Positions 9,098 through 16,892 of a stretch of DNA of 23,012 nt are shown here, one piece after another (positions within the stretch are counted from its first letter, which is position 1; each line of letters opens with the position of its first letter). The DNA comes from JAWXCM01 sp034408745. Lineage in GTDB: Bacteria; Acidobacteriota; Terriglobia; Bryobacterales; Bryobacteraceae. The DNA lies in NCBI GenBank assembly GCA_034408745.1, contig JAWXCM010000207.1:1-23012 (forward strand). Direction: 5' to 3'. The translations under genes were made by a program, and so were the position numbers. The notes under the pieces were generated by a model. The model saw only the letters and a list, made by a program, of their open reading frames with translations, searched no databases and was not told where the DNA came from.

Positions 9098-10885
9098 GTG
9101 AGTATTCGAAACATCGCCATTATTGCGCACGTAGACCACGGCAAAACAACGCTGGTGGATGCCATGTTGAGGCAGAGCGGAATCTTCCGGTCCAATGAGG
9201 CTGTGGCCGAGCGGGTCATGGATTCCAACGACCTCGAGCGCGAGCGCGGCATTACAATTCTTTCCAAAATTACCGGCGTTCATTATCACGGCGTCAAAAT
9301 TAACATTGTTGACACACCAGGCCACTCCGATTTCGGTGGCGAGGTGGAACGCGCGCTGAAGGTGGTAGACGGCGTCATGCTGCTGGTGGATGCGAGCGAA
9401 GGACCGCTCCCGCAGACACGCTACGTACTGTCGAAGGCTCTGGAAGCGGGGCTTCCGCGCGTTGTCGTTATCAACAAGATCGACCGTCCCGATGCCCGCA
9501 TTCCGGAAGTGCTGAATGAGGTTTACGACCTTTTCATCGATCTGGACGCTACCGAAGATCAACTCGATTTTCCGGTTATCTACACCAACGGGAAACTCGG
9601 CATCGCGAAACTTTCGCTGGAAGAAGAATCGGACGATTTACGTCCGCTATTTGAAACGATTTTGAAGCATATCCCGGAGCCGAAGGGCGATCCGAATGCC
9701 ATTCTTCAGGTCCTGGTGAATAATCTGGATTACAGCGACTATCTGGGACGGCTCGCCATTGGGCGTGTTTTCCAGGGCACGCTGCGGCATGGCGACGAAG
9801 TCAGCATCTGCAAGCTGAACGGCACCATCCAGAAGACACGCATCACGAAGCTGTTCACGTTTGAGGGGCTCAAGCGCGTCGATGAAACCACGGTGGAGCC
9901 GGGCTCACTGATTGCTATCGCGGGCGTGGAAGGTATCACTATTGGCGAGACGATCAGCGACGTGGAGACGCCGAAAGCGCTGCCCGCGGTCCGGATCGAC
10001 GAACCCACCATCGGCATGGTGTTCTCGGTCAACAACTCGCCATTTGCGGGGCGGGAAGGCCAGTACGTCACTTCGCGGAACCTGCGCGAGCGCCTCGAGA
10101 AAGAACTGCTGACCAACGTGTCGATCAGCGTGGAGGAAGCGGGTGGTCCCGACGCCTTCAAGGTGATGGGCCGAGGCGAACTGCAGCTGGCGATTCTGAT
10201 CGAGATGATGCGGCGTGAAGGCTATGAACTCATGGTCGGCAAGCCGGAGATCCTGACGAAGAAGAGCGAGACCGGCAAGACGCTGGAGCCGCAGGAACTG
10301 CTGGTCATCGATTGCCCGGAGCAGTATGTCGGCGTGGTGATTGAGAAGCTGGGTTCCCGCAAGGGCAAGATGTCGAGGATGGTCAACAACGGGTCCGGCC
10401 GAGTCCGCCTGGAGTTCCACATACCGTCGCGGGGGCTGATCGGACTGCGCAGCGAGATGCTGACCGATACCCGCGGCACAGCTATCATGAACTCGCTGTT
10501 CCATGCATGGGTGGAGTGGATGGGTGACATCCCGATGCGCCAAACCGGCGTGTTGATTTCCGACCGCACCGGCAAGGCCACGGCCTACGCGATGTGGAAC
10601 CTGCAGGAACGCGGCGAACTGTTCATCTCTCCGATGACCGAGGTTTACGAAGGGATGGTGGTGGGTGAGAACTCCCGCGATGCCGATCTCGACGTCAACA
10701 TCATCAAGGAAAAGAAGCTGACCAACATGCGTGCGTCGAGCGCGGATGAAGCGATCCGCCTGGTCCCGCCCCGGCTTCTCAACCTGGAGCAGGCCATTGA
10801 ATTCATCGCGGAAGACGAGTGGGTGGAAGTGACACCGCAGTCCATCCGGCTTCGCAAGAAGATCCTTAGAATGAACCAGCGTTAA
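9098..10885 (+). CDS. typA: Translational GTPase TypA/BipA
   Basis: This 595-residue ribosome-associated GTPase of the EF-G/LepA group assists 50S assembly and translation under stress. It starts MSIRNIAIIAHVDHGKT with the P-loop at about residues 9-16. Switch I DSNDLERERGITI, the G3 motif DTPGHSDFGGEVER and the G4 motif NKIDRPDAR follow. Domain II begins at about residue 200. The BipA-specific C-terminal part includes PSRGLIGLRSEMLTDTRG, GELFISPMTEVYEGMVVGE and EKKLTNMRASSADE. Length fits the family. The start is GTG at 9098; the usual BipA N-terminus begins right here. Neither a clear Shine-Dalgarno nor a TAnnnT box precedes it. Its 3' end overlaps the convergent enolase gene by 20 nt. Confidence 0.97.
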   Translation: MSIRNIAIIAHVDHGKTTLVDAMLRQSGIFRSNEAVAERVMDSNDLERERGITILSKITGVHYHGVKINIVDTPGHSDFGGEVERALKVVDGVMLLVDASEGPLPQTRYVLSKALEAGLPRVVVINKIDRPDARIPEVLNEVYDLFIDLDATEDQLDFPVIYTNGKLGIAKLSLEEESDDLRPLFETILKHIPEPKGDPNAILQVLVNNLDYSDYLGRLAIGRVFQGTLRHGDEVSICKLNGTIQKTRITKLFTFEGLKRVDETTVEPGSLIAIAGVEGITIGETISDVETPKALPAVRIDEPTIGMVFSVNNSPFAGREGQYVTSRNLRERLEKELLTNVSISVEEAGGPDAFKVMGRGELQLAILIEMMRREGYELMVGKPEILTKKSETGKTLEPQELLVIDCPEQYVGVVIEKLGSRKGKMSRMVNNGSGRVRLEFHIPSRGLIGLRSEMLTDTRGTAIMNSLFHAWVEWMGDIPMRQTGVLISDRTGKATAYAMWNLQERGELFISPMTEVYEGMVVGENSRDADLDVNIIKEKKLTNMRASSADEAIRLVPPRLLNLEQAIEFIAEDEWVEVTPQSIRLRKKILRMNQR

Positions 10886-12125
10886 ATCGGGCTGACGGGC
10901 CGAGCTCCTTCTCAATCCGAAGGAGCTCGTTCCACTTGGCCATGCGCTCGCTTCGCGAAAAACTTCCCACTTTCAACTGACCCGCATTTGTTGCCACGGC
11001 GAGGTGCGCGATGAACGCGTCCTCCGTTTCCCCGCTGCGTGCGCTCACCACCGGCTTCCAGCCCGCTTCCTGCGTCAGCCGAATCGCCTCCAGCGTTTCG
11101 GTGACGGTCCCGATCTGATTCAGCTTGATCAGCACTGCGTTCGCGAGGTGCTGTGCGATGCCGTCGCGGATGCGCGCCGGGTTCGTTGTGAATAAATCGT
11201 CGCCGATCAGTTGGATGTTGCCGGCGATCTTCGACGCGATCAACTGCCAGCCTTCGATGTCGGAGTCGGCCATGGGGTCTTCCACGGAGATGACGTTCCA
11301 GTTGCGGCACCAGCCGTCAATCAGGGTCGCGAACTCGTCGCGCGAGAAGGTACGGTTCTCGAGGTGGAATCGGTAGCGGCCGTCTTCGTACAACTCGGTG
11401 GCTGCGATGTCGAGGGAGAGAGCGACGTCGCGGCCGGGCTCGTATCCGGCGGCTCTGATGGCGCGGTGGAGGAAGTCGAAGATCTCGTCGTGATTCGGGA
11501 AATCGGGCCAGAAGCCGCCCTCGTCGGCGACGCCGCTCAGCTTGCCCGCCTCGCGGAGCAGCCGGGCGGCGGTGTGATAGACCGTGAAGACGATGCCCAT
11601 GGCTTCGGCGGCGTTCTTCGCGGACACCGGCATGATCATGAAATCCTGCACGTCGCAGCGGAAGCTGGCATGAGCGCCGCCGCCCATAATCTGGATCTCC
11701 GGCATGGGAATCAGATTGCCTGTGCCGAGGTATCGGTAGAGGGGGAGTCGAGCCGCCCGTGCCGACGCGTCAACGCAGGCCAGCGATACCGCGAGGAGGG
11801 CGTTCGCTCCGAGGCGGCTTTTGTTGGGCGTGCCGTCGAGTTCGATCAGTATCTTGTCGAGCCCGGCCTGATCCGAAGCGTCATGGCCCTTTAACGCGGC
11901 AGCGATCTCGGTTTCGACGTGGCGGACTGCGTGCAGTACGGATCGGCCCAGCAGCACTTTCGGATTGCCGTCTCGGAGCTCCAGCGCTTCGTACGCGCCT
12001 CGGGATGCGCCAGAGGGGACCAGGCCTCGGCCAACGGTGCCGTCCTCCAGCTTTACATGGGCTTCTACCGTGGGATTCCCACGGGAATCGAATATTTGCA
12101 ACGCGAAAATATCAGCAATTTTCAT
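10866..12125 (-). CDS. eno: Divergent enolase (phosphopyruvate hydratase family), last gene of a catabolic operon
   Basis: This 419-residue enolase-fold protein has an N-terminal lid domain (SRGNPTVEAHVKL, VPSGASRGAYEALELRDG) and a TIM barrel. Metal ligands are present: Asp239 (SLDIAA), Glu282 (VEDP) and Asp309/310 (GDDLF). So are the catalytic Glu202 (ADEGGF), Lys334 (LIKLNQIG) and Lys385 (QLKVGS). Three usual residues are changed. The Gln-Glu-Phe glutamate corresponding to E. coli Glu167 is Asp161 (VQDFMI), the SHRSGETED histidine is Ala362 (SARSGETED), and NGGAHA is GGGAHA. I recall such QDF/SAR enolases as a separate, non-housekeeping branch. The ATG lies inside the kinase gene (14-nt overlap), so it is translationally coupled in the GntR-racemase-kinase-enolase operon. 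It may act on 2-phosphoglycerate made by the kinase, or on a related phospho-acid. Confidence 0.85.
   Translation of the reverse strand: MKIADIFALQIFDSRGNPTVEAHVKLEDGTVGRGLVPSGASRGAYEALELRDGNPKVLLGRSVLHAVRHVETEIAAALKGHDASDQAGLDKILIELDGTPNKSRLGANALLAVSLACVDASARAARLPLYRYLGTGNLIPMPEIQIMGGGAHASFRCDVQDFMIMPVSAKNAAEAMGIVFTVYHTAARLLREAGKLSGVADEGGFWPDFPNHDEIFDFLHRAIRAAGYEPGRDVALSLDIAATELYEDGRYRFHLENRTFSRDEFATLIDGWCRNWNVISVEDPMADSDIEGWQLIASKIAGNIQLIGDDLFTTNPARIRDGIAQHLANAVLIKLNQIGTVTETLEAIRLTQEAGWKPVVSARSGETEDAFIAHLAVATNAGQLKVGSFSRSERMAKWNELLRIEKELGPSARFNAGSF
10901..10929. terminator. Perfect 11-bp stem hairpin in the convergent typA/enolase overlap region
   Basis: CGAGCTCCTTC (10901-10911) and GAAGGAGCTCG (10919-10929) are perfect inverted repeats around a 7-nt loop. 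It lies 15 nt beyond the typA stop and inside the last codons of the enolase gene (ELLRIEKEL). No T-run follows on the plus strand, so intrinsic termination of typA is possible but not certain. Confidence 0.4.
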
Positions 12126-13053
12126 CGAACCACTCGCGAATTATTGTAGCCAGTGAATCGACACCCTCACGAATGCGAGGCGTGGTGAACTGACGCACCC
12201 GCTCCCGCTTCCCGGGTGTCAGGTATTCCACGGGCGATTTGCCGTCGACGCGGGCGAGCATGAGCAGAAGCACAAGACGGGCGGTCCGCTGGCGAAGTTG
12301 GGGGGACGGTTGGTACGCGTCGAGAAATGCGGTGACCGAGGCTTCGAATCGCGGCTCGGCCAGGTGCAACGCCTTGAGGTGCAGGTGATTGAGAAGGAAT
12401 GCGAGGTCGAACGCCGGGTCGCCGAACCAGGCCACCTCGCAGTCGAGCACCACGAGGCGATCGCTGGTTACGAGGATGTTCTTGGGGCTGTAATCGCCGT
12501 GTACGAGGCACTCAGACGCGGCGCGAAGCCCGGCGGCAGCGGCGTCGAAGGCGAACCGCAGGTCAGGATGGCGCTGGCCGGTGGTCAGCAGGTACGGGTC
12601 GATTCGAAGCTGGTGGAAGTTCCCGAGCGTTGCGAAGGCGTGACGCAGATTGGGTTCGTTTTGCGAAGCGGTGTGGATGCGAGCCAGTGTCGACCCAGCC
12701 CGTTCGGCGTGGACCGGCTCGCACCGCCCGGCGAGCATGAGCGACTTCCAGTTGTCGAAGCCGGGGCCCAGGTACTCCATGGCGAACCAGCCATCGCCAT
12801 GCCCGACCACCTGGGGCACCGACCCTGGACACACCCGGGCGGCATACTCCAGGTACGCGCGTTCGTACCGGTTCCGGGACACGTCGGCGAGCCACTCGTC
12901 GGCCACGCGCAACTGAGGCAGGGCACGTTTGACGACGACGCGTTCGTCCACCAGCACGATCTCCGAGGAAACGCCGCCTGTGAGCGGGCGCAGCACTGGA
13001 GTCGCGGTGTGAATCAGCCCCGCGGCCCGGAGTTCGGGAATCAGGTCGATCAT
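12112..13053 (-). CDS. APH/choline-kinase-fold small-molecule kinase
   Basis: This 313-residue cytosolic kinase belongs to the aminoglycoside-phosphotransferase fold. Lys42 (VVVKRAL) fits the ATP-binding lysine. Catalytic Brenner motif LVHGDYSPKNILV has Asp187 and Asn192. LDCEVAWFGDPAFDLAF supplies the metal-binding Asp204. NWKSLMLAGR, RIDPYLLTTGQRHPDL and LLNHLHLKAL are subfamily features that resemble environmental metabolite kinases rather than resistance enzymes. I chose the ATG at 13053 because it overlaps the upstream stop as ATGA. The longer frame to 13101 would run into the racemase-like gene. Coupling to an enolase and an enolase-superfamily dehydratase suggests that it phosphorylates a hydroxy-acid intermediate, for example glycerate. 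An antibiotic-modifying role is unlikely. Confidence 0.85.
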   Translation of the reverse strand: MIDLIPELRAAGLIHTATPVLRPLTGGVSSEIVLVDERVVVKRALPQLRVADEWLADVSRNRYERAYLEYAARVCPGSVPQVVGHGDGWFAMEYLGPGFDNWKSLMLAGRCEPVHAERAGSTLARIHTASQNEPNLRHAFATLGNFHQLRIDPYLLTTGQRHPDLRFAFDAAAAGLRAASECLVHGDYSPKNILVTSDRLVVLDCEVAWFGDPAFDLAFLLNHLHLKALHLAEPRFEASVTAFLDAYQPSPQLRQRTARLVLLLMLARVDGKSPVEYLTPGKRERVRQFTTPRIREGVDSLATIIREWFDENC

Positions 13054-14180
13054 CGAAGAACGGGCTCCACGCCGAGGCCGGGCGCGGTCGGCACCACCCA
13101 CGCCCCGTCGCGCATCACCAGCGGGCTCGCGAGGTACGCGTTGGCGGTTTCCAGCACGTTGGGGTTGAACTCCAGCAGTTCGCAGCCCGGCGTTGCAGCG
13201 GCGAAGTGAATCGCAGCGGCGATCTGCGGTCCCATGGCGATGCTGAGGTGCGGCGCGACGCGCGCACCGGCCGCGGCGGCGCAGGCGGCAATCCGCACCG
13301 ACTCCGTAATTCCGGACCGGCCCAGATCAGGCTGAACCCAGGCAAGCGCCCGAGCCTCGAAGTACGGACCCAGCTCAAACCGCGTCCGGTAGCTCTCCCC
13401 AAGGGCGAGCGGCGTTCGCGTGGAGTGCGCCAGCGCAATGTGATCGGCGGTCAGTTCGGGGAACAGGGGCGCTTCCAGCCATAATGCCCCGCCCCGCTCT
13501 TCGAGTGCGGCCGTCAGGGCCTGAGCCTCAGCAAGGTCCAGACGCCACAGCGCGTCGACGGCGATGCGCATCTCCGGCCCTCGATTCTCACGCACGGCAT
13601 CGAACGTCGCCAGCAGCTCCGACACGGAGCCATGATGGAACAGCTTGCAGGCGGCGAACGGGGCCGTTGCAAGGGCATCCGCCACGCCACTCAGATAGGC
13701 CGGAATGGAGGCGCGCGGCGAATCGGACAACAGCGCACTGACTGGTTTGCCCGCCATCTTCCCCGCGAGATCCCAGAGGGCGATGTCGACCCCGCTGATC
13801 GCGTCCAGCATGAACCCGCCGGTTTGCCCACGCACGCGCATGGTCCGATACATGGAGTCCCAGAGCGCCTCGATTGCGGCGCGGGAGCCGTCGAACTCGG
13901 CGCCCTCGACGACGGGGCGCAGCAGTAAGTCGACGATGGTGCAGGCTACCTCGGGGGCAAGCGGCGCCTGTGCCTCGCCCCATCCGACGAGTCCGGTGTC
14001 CGTTTCGAGGCGAATCAGCGCGGTTTCAAAGTGGGTGGAGTACAACGCGGGCACGGTGGTCGACCAGCGGTACATCGCCTGCCCGGCTGCGAGCGTTGTG
14101 GGCGATCCGGCGGTGCGCTCGGCGCGATCCCGATCCCGCGGATACCGGATCGGGATTGCCTCAATCCTGCTGATCCGCAT
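13050..14180 (-). CDS. Mandelate racemase / muconate lactonizing enzyme family protein (enolase superfamily)
   Basis: This 376-residue enzyme has an N-terminal capping domain (MRISRIEAIPIRY) and a barrel domain. Metal ligands are Asp209 (AVDALW), Glu236 (WLEAPL) and Glu262 (ALGES). The general-base dyad is Asp285 (QPDLGRSG) and His311 (VAPHLS), and Glu337 (LLEFN) completes the mandelate-racemase-type set. The second-strand KxK motif is reduced to Lys179-Leu-Phe, so the second base may be absent. Such enzymes usually dehydrate sugar acids or racemise hydroxy acids; I cannot choose between these. The ATG at 14180 was taken because it begins at the normal N-terminus and overlaps the GntR stop by 20 nt. 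The frame is open to 14300, but that extension has no family similarity. Its TGA overlaps the kinase ATG. Confidence 0.88.
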   Translation of the reverse strand: MRISRIEAIPIRYPRDRDRAERTAGSPTTLAAGQAMYRWSTTVPALYSTHFETALIRLETDTGLVGWGEAQAPLAPEVACTIVDLLLRPVVEGAEFDGSRAAIEALWDSMYRTMRVRGQTGGFMLDAISGVDIALWDLAGKMAGKPVSALLSDSPRASIPAYLSGVADALATAPFAACKLFHHGSVSELLATFDAVRENRGPEMRIAVDALWRLDLAEAQALTAALEERGGALWLEAPLFPELTADHIALAHSTRTPLALGESYRTRFELGPYFEARALAWVQPDLGRSGITESVRIAACAAAAGARVAPHLSIAMGPQIAAAIHFAAATPGCELLEFNPNVLETANAYLASPLVMRDGAWVVPTAPGLGVEPVLR

Positions 14181-14853
14181 CCGTCTTCCGGCGCTGCATC
14201 TCGGCGACCATGGTGTCGCGGGCGCGTTCGATGTGGGCGCGTACCGCCGCCACCAGTTCGGCTGTATTGCGCGCTTCGAACGCGCTGACGATACGCTCAT
14301 GCTCCGCCTGTTCTTCGGCGAGCCGGGTTGTCCATTCGCCGCTGCTGCTGTGGAGCCGCGCTATCTTGATATGCGCGTTCAGTGCTTCGTAGACTTCAAC
14401 GAGACGCTGGTTGCCGGAGCCCTGGATCAGCACGCGGTGGAACTCCAGGTTGTTCTGCTCGTGAGCCTGCCGGTCCTCGTCCGTCTTCACGGGTTTTCGC
14501 AGCAGCTTCAGGAGATCGCGCAGGTGCCGAATCTGCGCCGGTTTTGCCCGCTCCACCGCTTTTTCCGCAGCCAGACATTCGAGTGCGCACCGGACGTCGA
14601 AGGTATCCGAGATCTCCGATGAGGTGAGGCTGGCGACGAACGTTCCGCTGCGTGGCTTGATGTCTACCAGACCCTCGGTGGCCAGCTGCTGGATGGCGTG
14701 GCGAACGGGCGTGAGGCTGACACCGAGCTTGCGGGCGAGATCGTCCACATTCAGCCGCTCTCCGGGCTTCATCAATGAACCGAGGATCGCCTGGCGGAGC
14801 GCCTGATACACCGCGTCGACGGCGCGTTCCCGCTGGATACGCGTAAGTTCCAT
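14161..14853 (-). CDS. GntR-family transcriptional regulator, FadR/FCD subfamily
   Basis: This 230-residue regulator has an N-terminal winged helix (VYQALRQAILGSLMKPGERL, DDLARKLGVSLTPVRHAIQQ, LVDIKPRSGTFV). A C-terminal FCD helical ligand domain follows at about residues 85-220. Likely metal ligands are His139 (EFHRVL), His185 (EHERIV) and His207 (RAHIERA); the usual aspartate before the first is Asn135. FCD regulators typically sense small carboxylic acids and repress adjacent catabolic genes. It is the first gene of the operon with the racemase-like enzyme, kinase and enolase. It is preceded by an 11-bp palindrome over its own -10 box, suggesting autorepression that is relieved by a pathway acid. 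Confidence 0.92.
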   Translation of the reverse strand: MELTRIQRERAVDAVYQALRQAILGSLMKPGERLNVDDLARKLGVSLTPVRHAIQQLATEGLVDIKPRSGTFVASLTSSEISDTFDVRCALECLAAEKAVERAKPAQIRHLRDLLKLLRKPVKTDEDRQAHEQNNLEFHRVLIQGSGNQRLVEVYEALNAHIKIARLHSSSGEWTTRLAEEQAEHERIVSAFEARNTAELVAAVRAHIERARDTMVAEMQRRKTDADQQD

Positions 14854-14860
14854 TGCTATA

Positions 14861-14871
14861 CATCTTAGATG
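14861..14871 (-). promoter_or_regulatory. Palindrome CATCTTAGATG over the -10 box of the GntR operon
   Basis: CATCT-T-AGATG is a perfect inverted repeat with a one-base centre. It contains TAAGAT (14862-14867, minus strand), which ends 8 nt before the GntR ATG. An operator that covers the operon's -10 box suits autoregulation by the encoded FadR-type protein. It does not match a known operator that I can recall. Confidence 0.45.
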
Positions 14872-15080
14872 AGCGATGAACTGAACGCGAATATTTCAGA
14901 TACTCCGTAGTCAGTCAATCCACTACACGGACACAGCACCCACGAAAAACGTGGCGGGAATCGGAACGCGGGCTCGCTTGTGTAGCATGACGCTCTCCCG
15001 CTGGTCCGAACGTTGCGAGCACCTGCCGAGTTTCTTTGAGAGTCCCCCAAAAAACTCTCGCATTACAAACTTTCCTGTGC

Positions 15081-15086
15081 TAGCAT
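15081..15086 (+). promoter_or_regulatory. -10 element (TAGCAT) for the kinase-fold gene, leaderless type
   Basis: TAGCAT ends 8 nt (TTTTTCCC) before the ATG at 15095, without any ribosome binding site. The 241-nt divergent region behind it also holds a 5-bp hairpin CCACG/CGTGG (14940-14954) and GAGAGT/ACTCTC repeats at about 15039-15059. Confidence 0.4.
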
Positions 15087-15094
15087 TTTTTCCC

Positions 15095-15946
15095 ATGCGA
15101 CACGTAGCGGTATTACTTATCCTGGCGTTGCCCGCGTTTTGTGCGGATACTGCACTCACGCTGGAGGAGAAAGAGGAATTTCTCAGCACGGCGAAAGTCG
15201 CATCCTCCCGCGGGGCGAAAAAGGGGATCGCCATGACGGTGCGGGCCAAACTGAGCGACGGCAACGTCAAACACGACGCGAGCATCCAGCGCATCGAAGA
15301 AGAAAAGCCACGATTTGAAACAGACAAAGGAACGGAAATCAATTTCCGGGACAGCTGGCAGTTCAATGTGGCCGCCTACCGTCTTGGCCGCATGCTCGGG
15401 CTGCATGACATGATCCCACCCTCCGTTGAGAGACCATTCGAAGGGAGGCGGGGCGCGTGGACATGGTGGATTGAGGACGTGACTATGGACGAGATCGAAC
15501 GGGTCAAAAAAGGCGAAAACGACCCTGACAGCGACCACTGGGCACGTCAGTACCAGATCATGAAAGTGTTCGATCAGCTCATCTCCAACATGGACCGTAA
15601 CCAGCAGAACATGCTGTATGACAAGCACTGGAGACTGTGGATGATCGACCATACGCGGGCTTTTCGCGTGCGAACGACGGTTCCGGACCCAAAGGCGCTG
15701 CAGCGATGCGATCAAGTTCTGCTGGAGCGAATGAAAGCGCTCAATAAAGACAATCTCACTGACTGTATTGGAAAATACGTGCGACCTCGGGAGATTAAAG
15801 GCCTGCTCGCCCGCCGCGATCAGATTCTGGCGACCTTCGAGAAACTCGGCCCGAAGGCCGTGTACGACTACCTGCCGGTCCGGGCAGAACAAGACTACAG
15901 GTACATCAGCGCGGTCCCAAAGTCGAGCGGACGCCGTGGTCGATAA
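15095..15946 (+). CDS. Secreted protein with Fam20C/PI4K/HipA-like atypical kinase motifs
   Basis: This 283-residue protein has a Sec signal peptide (MRHVAVLLILALPAFCA, cleavage likely before DTALT). The mature part shows an atypical kinase pattern: a beta-rich N-lobe, the helix WQFNVAAYRLGRMLGLHDMI followed by PPSVERPF, and WIEDVTMDE. The catalytic-like segment is FDQLISNMDRNQQNML (Asp167, Asn172), with the metal-binding-like LWMIDHTRAF (Asp185). FDxLIxNxDRxxxN plus IDHxRAF is the signature of Fam20C/PI4K/HipA-type kinases. Substrate and even activity are unproven; ATP in the periplasm would be a puzzle. The ATG at 15095 gives the signal peptide and follows TAGCAT by 8 nt. A longer frame from 14951 adds no sensible sequence. 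It is convergent with, and overlaps by 41 nt, a secreted phosphatase. Confidence 0.65.
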   Translation: MRHVAVLLILALPAFCADTALTLEEKEEFLSTAKVASSRGAKKGIAMTVRAKLSDGNVKHDASIQRIEEEKPRFETDKGTEINFRDSWQFNVAAYRLGRMLGLHDMIPPSVERPFEGRRGAWTWWIEDVTMDEIERVKKGENDPDSDHWARQYQIMKVFDQLISNMDRNQQNMLYDKHWRLWMIDHTRAFRVRTTVPDPKALQRCDQVLLERMKALNKDNLTDCIGKYVRPREIKGLLARRDQILATFEKLGPKAVYDYLPVRAEQDYRYISAVPKSSGRRGR

Positions 15947-16892
15947 CGTACGCTGAGCCGTTCTCCAGCACCAGGCAAGCACTTCCACGGCGGCCAAACG
16001 GGGCTGACATCCCGATGTCGATAAGCAATACTTTTCCGCCGAAGCGCTGTTCGATTTGACCGTTGGTAGGCGTATGCCCAGTGACAATGTACTTTACGGA
16101 CTGGGCGGCCAGCACCTGGTCGACATGAGCGGCCAGTTCGTCGCCAGCGGGCTTTGCCAGTCCGCGATACCAGAGCGGACCATCATCGCCAATGATGACG
16201 TCGCCCTCCTTGATCGCTGAGAAATCATTCAGTTTTGCCCGGACGGCTTCATTGATCCCGGTGATGCTGGCGGTGGCGAATAGCGGGCTGATTCCCCCGT
16301 GGAGAAACAGCGCGTCATTGATGCGCACCACCGTGTTCCGAGTCCGCAGCCACTTCCCATAGCTGCCTTCCGGGCCGAAGGCCATCCGGTGCTCCACCCA
16401 TCCCAGTGGATGTTCCGCTTCCCACTGCTTCCGGAATTCCCCAGTGGGCTTCGAGGGAAGTGTGCGAATTGTCTGCTCCCAGAGCAGCGTTCGATTTGGC
16501 TCGGAATCGGCGGTTCTGAACGCGGCGAACTCTTCCGGCGAAACATACTTCAGGTCGCCGTAAAGGTTCATGGCTTCGTGGTTCCCGATGAGCGTGTGGA
16601 CCCTCCCGCCAGCCTTCGAGGCCTGCTTCTCCAGCGCCATTAAAAGGTCCATTACTTTGCGCGACTCGGGTCCGCGGTCCAGGATATCCCCGGTCTGCAC
16701 CAGGTGCGTCTTGCCGCCGCTCCATTTGTCCTTCTTGTCAATCAGGCCGGCAGAACGGAGCAGAGTCTGGAACGCCTCGAAATCGCCGTGAACGTCGCCG
16801 GTCGCGACGATTCGCCCGACGCCGGTGAATGTGTCCTGTGGCGGTGCCGCTACTGCAATCGCGGATAAGAAAAGTAAGCCGAATATCAGCAT
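15906..16892 (-). CDS. Secreted PPP-type metallophosphoesterase (Shewanella-like phosphatase group)
   Basis: This 328-residue protein has a signal peptide (MLIFGLLFLSAIAVAAPPQD) and the full two-metal phosphatase set: GDVHG (32-36), GDILDRG (68-74), GNHE (103-106), HGG (198-200) and TGHT (271-274). WYRG at 241 and the final VLLIDIGMS strand fit Shewanella-like Ser/Thr/Tyr phosphatases. These remove phosphate from proteins or small phospho-esters; the periplasmic substrate is unknown. The ATG overlaps the end of the histidine kinase gene by 7 nt, so the two are cotranscribed. The 3' end overlaps the convergent kinase-fold gene, placing a kinase-like and a phosphatase-like exported protein tail to tail. 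Confidence 0.9.
   Translation of the reverse strand: MLIFGLLFLSAIAVAAPPQDTFTGVGRIVATGDVHGDFEAFQTLLRSAGLIDKKDKWSGGKTHLVQTGDILDRGPESRKVMDLLMALEKQASKAGGRVHTLIGNHEAMNLYGDLKYVSPEEFAAFRTADSEPNRTLLWEQTIRTLPSKPTGEFRKQWEAEHPLGWVEHRMAFGPEGSYGKWLRTRNTVVRINDALFLHGGISPLFATASITGINEAVRAKLNDFSAIKEGDVIIGDDGPLWYRGLAKPAGDELAAHVDQVLAAQSVKYIVTGHTPTNGQIEQRFGGKVLLIDIGMSAPFGRRGSACLVLENGSAYVIDHGVRSTLGPR

Noticed and set aside
12112..13101. Aminoglycoside resistance gene
   Set aside because: The fold is APH, but subfamily motifs and coupling to dehydratase and enolase genes point to a metabolic kinase.
14180..14300. 40-residue N-terminal extension of the mandelate-racemase-like protein
   Set aside because: It lies wholly over the GntR gene, has no family similarity, and the ATG at 14180 restores the standard N-terminus.
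14940..15059. Small inverted repeats in the GntR/kinase intergenic region as riboswitch or CRISPR remnants
   Set aside because: The stems are only 5-6 bp, unrelated to each other and not repeated; no array or riboswitch core is visible.
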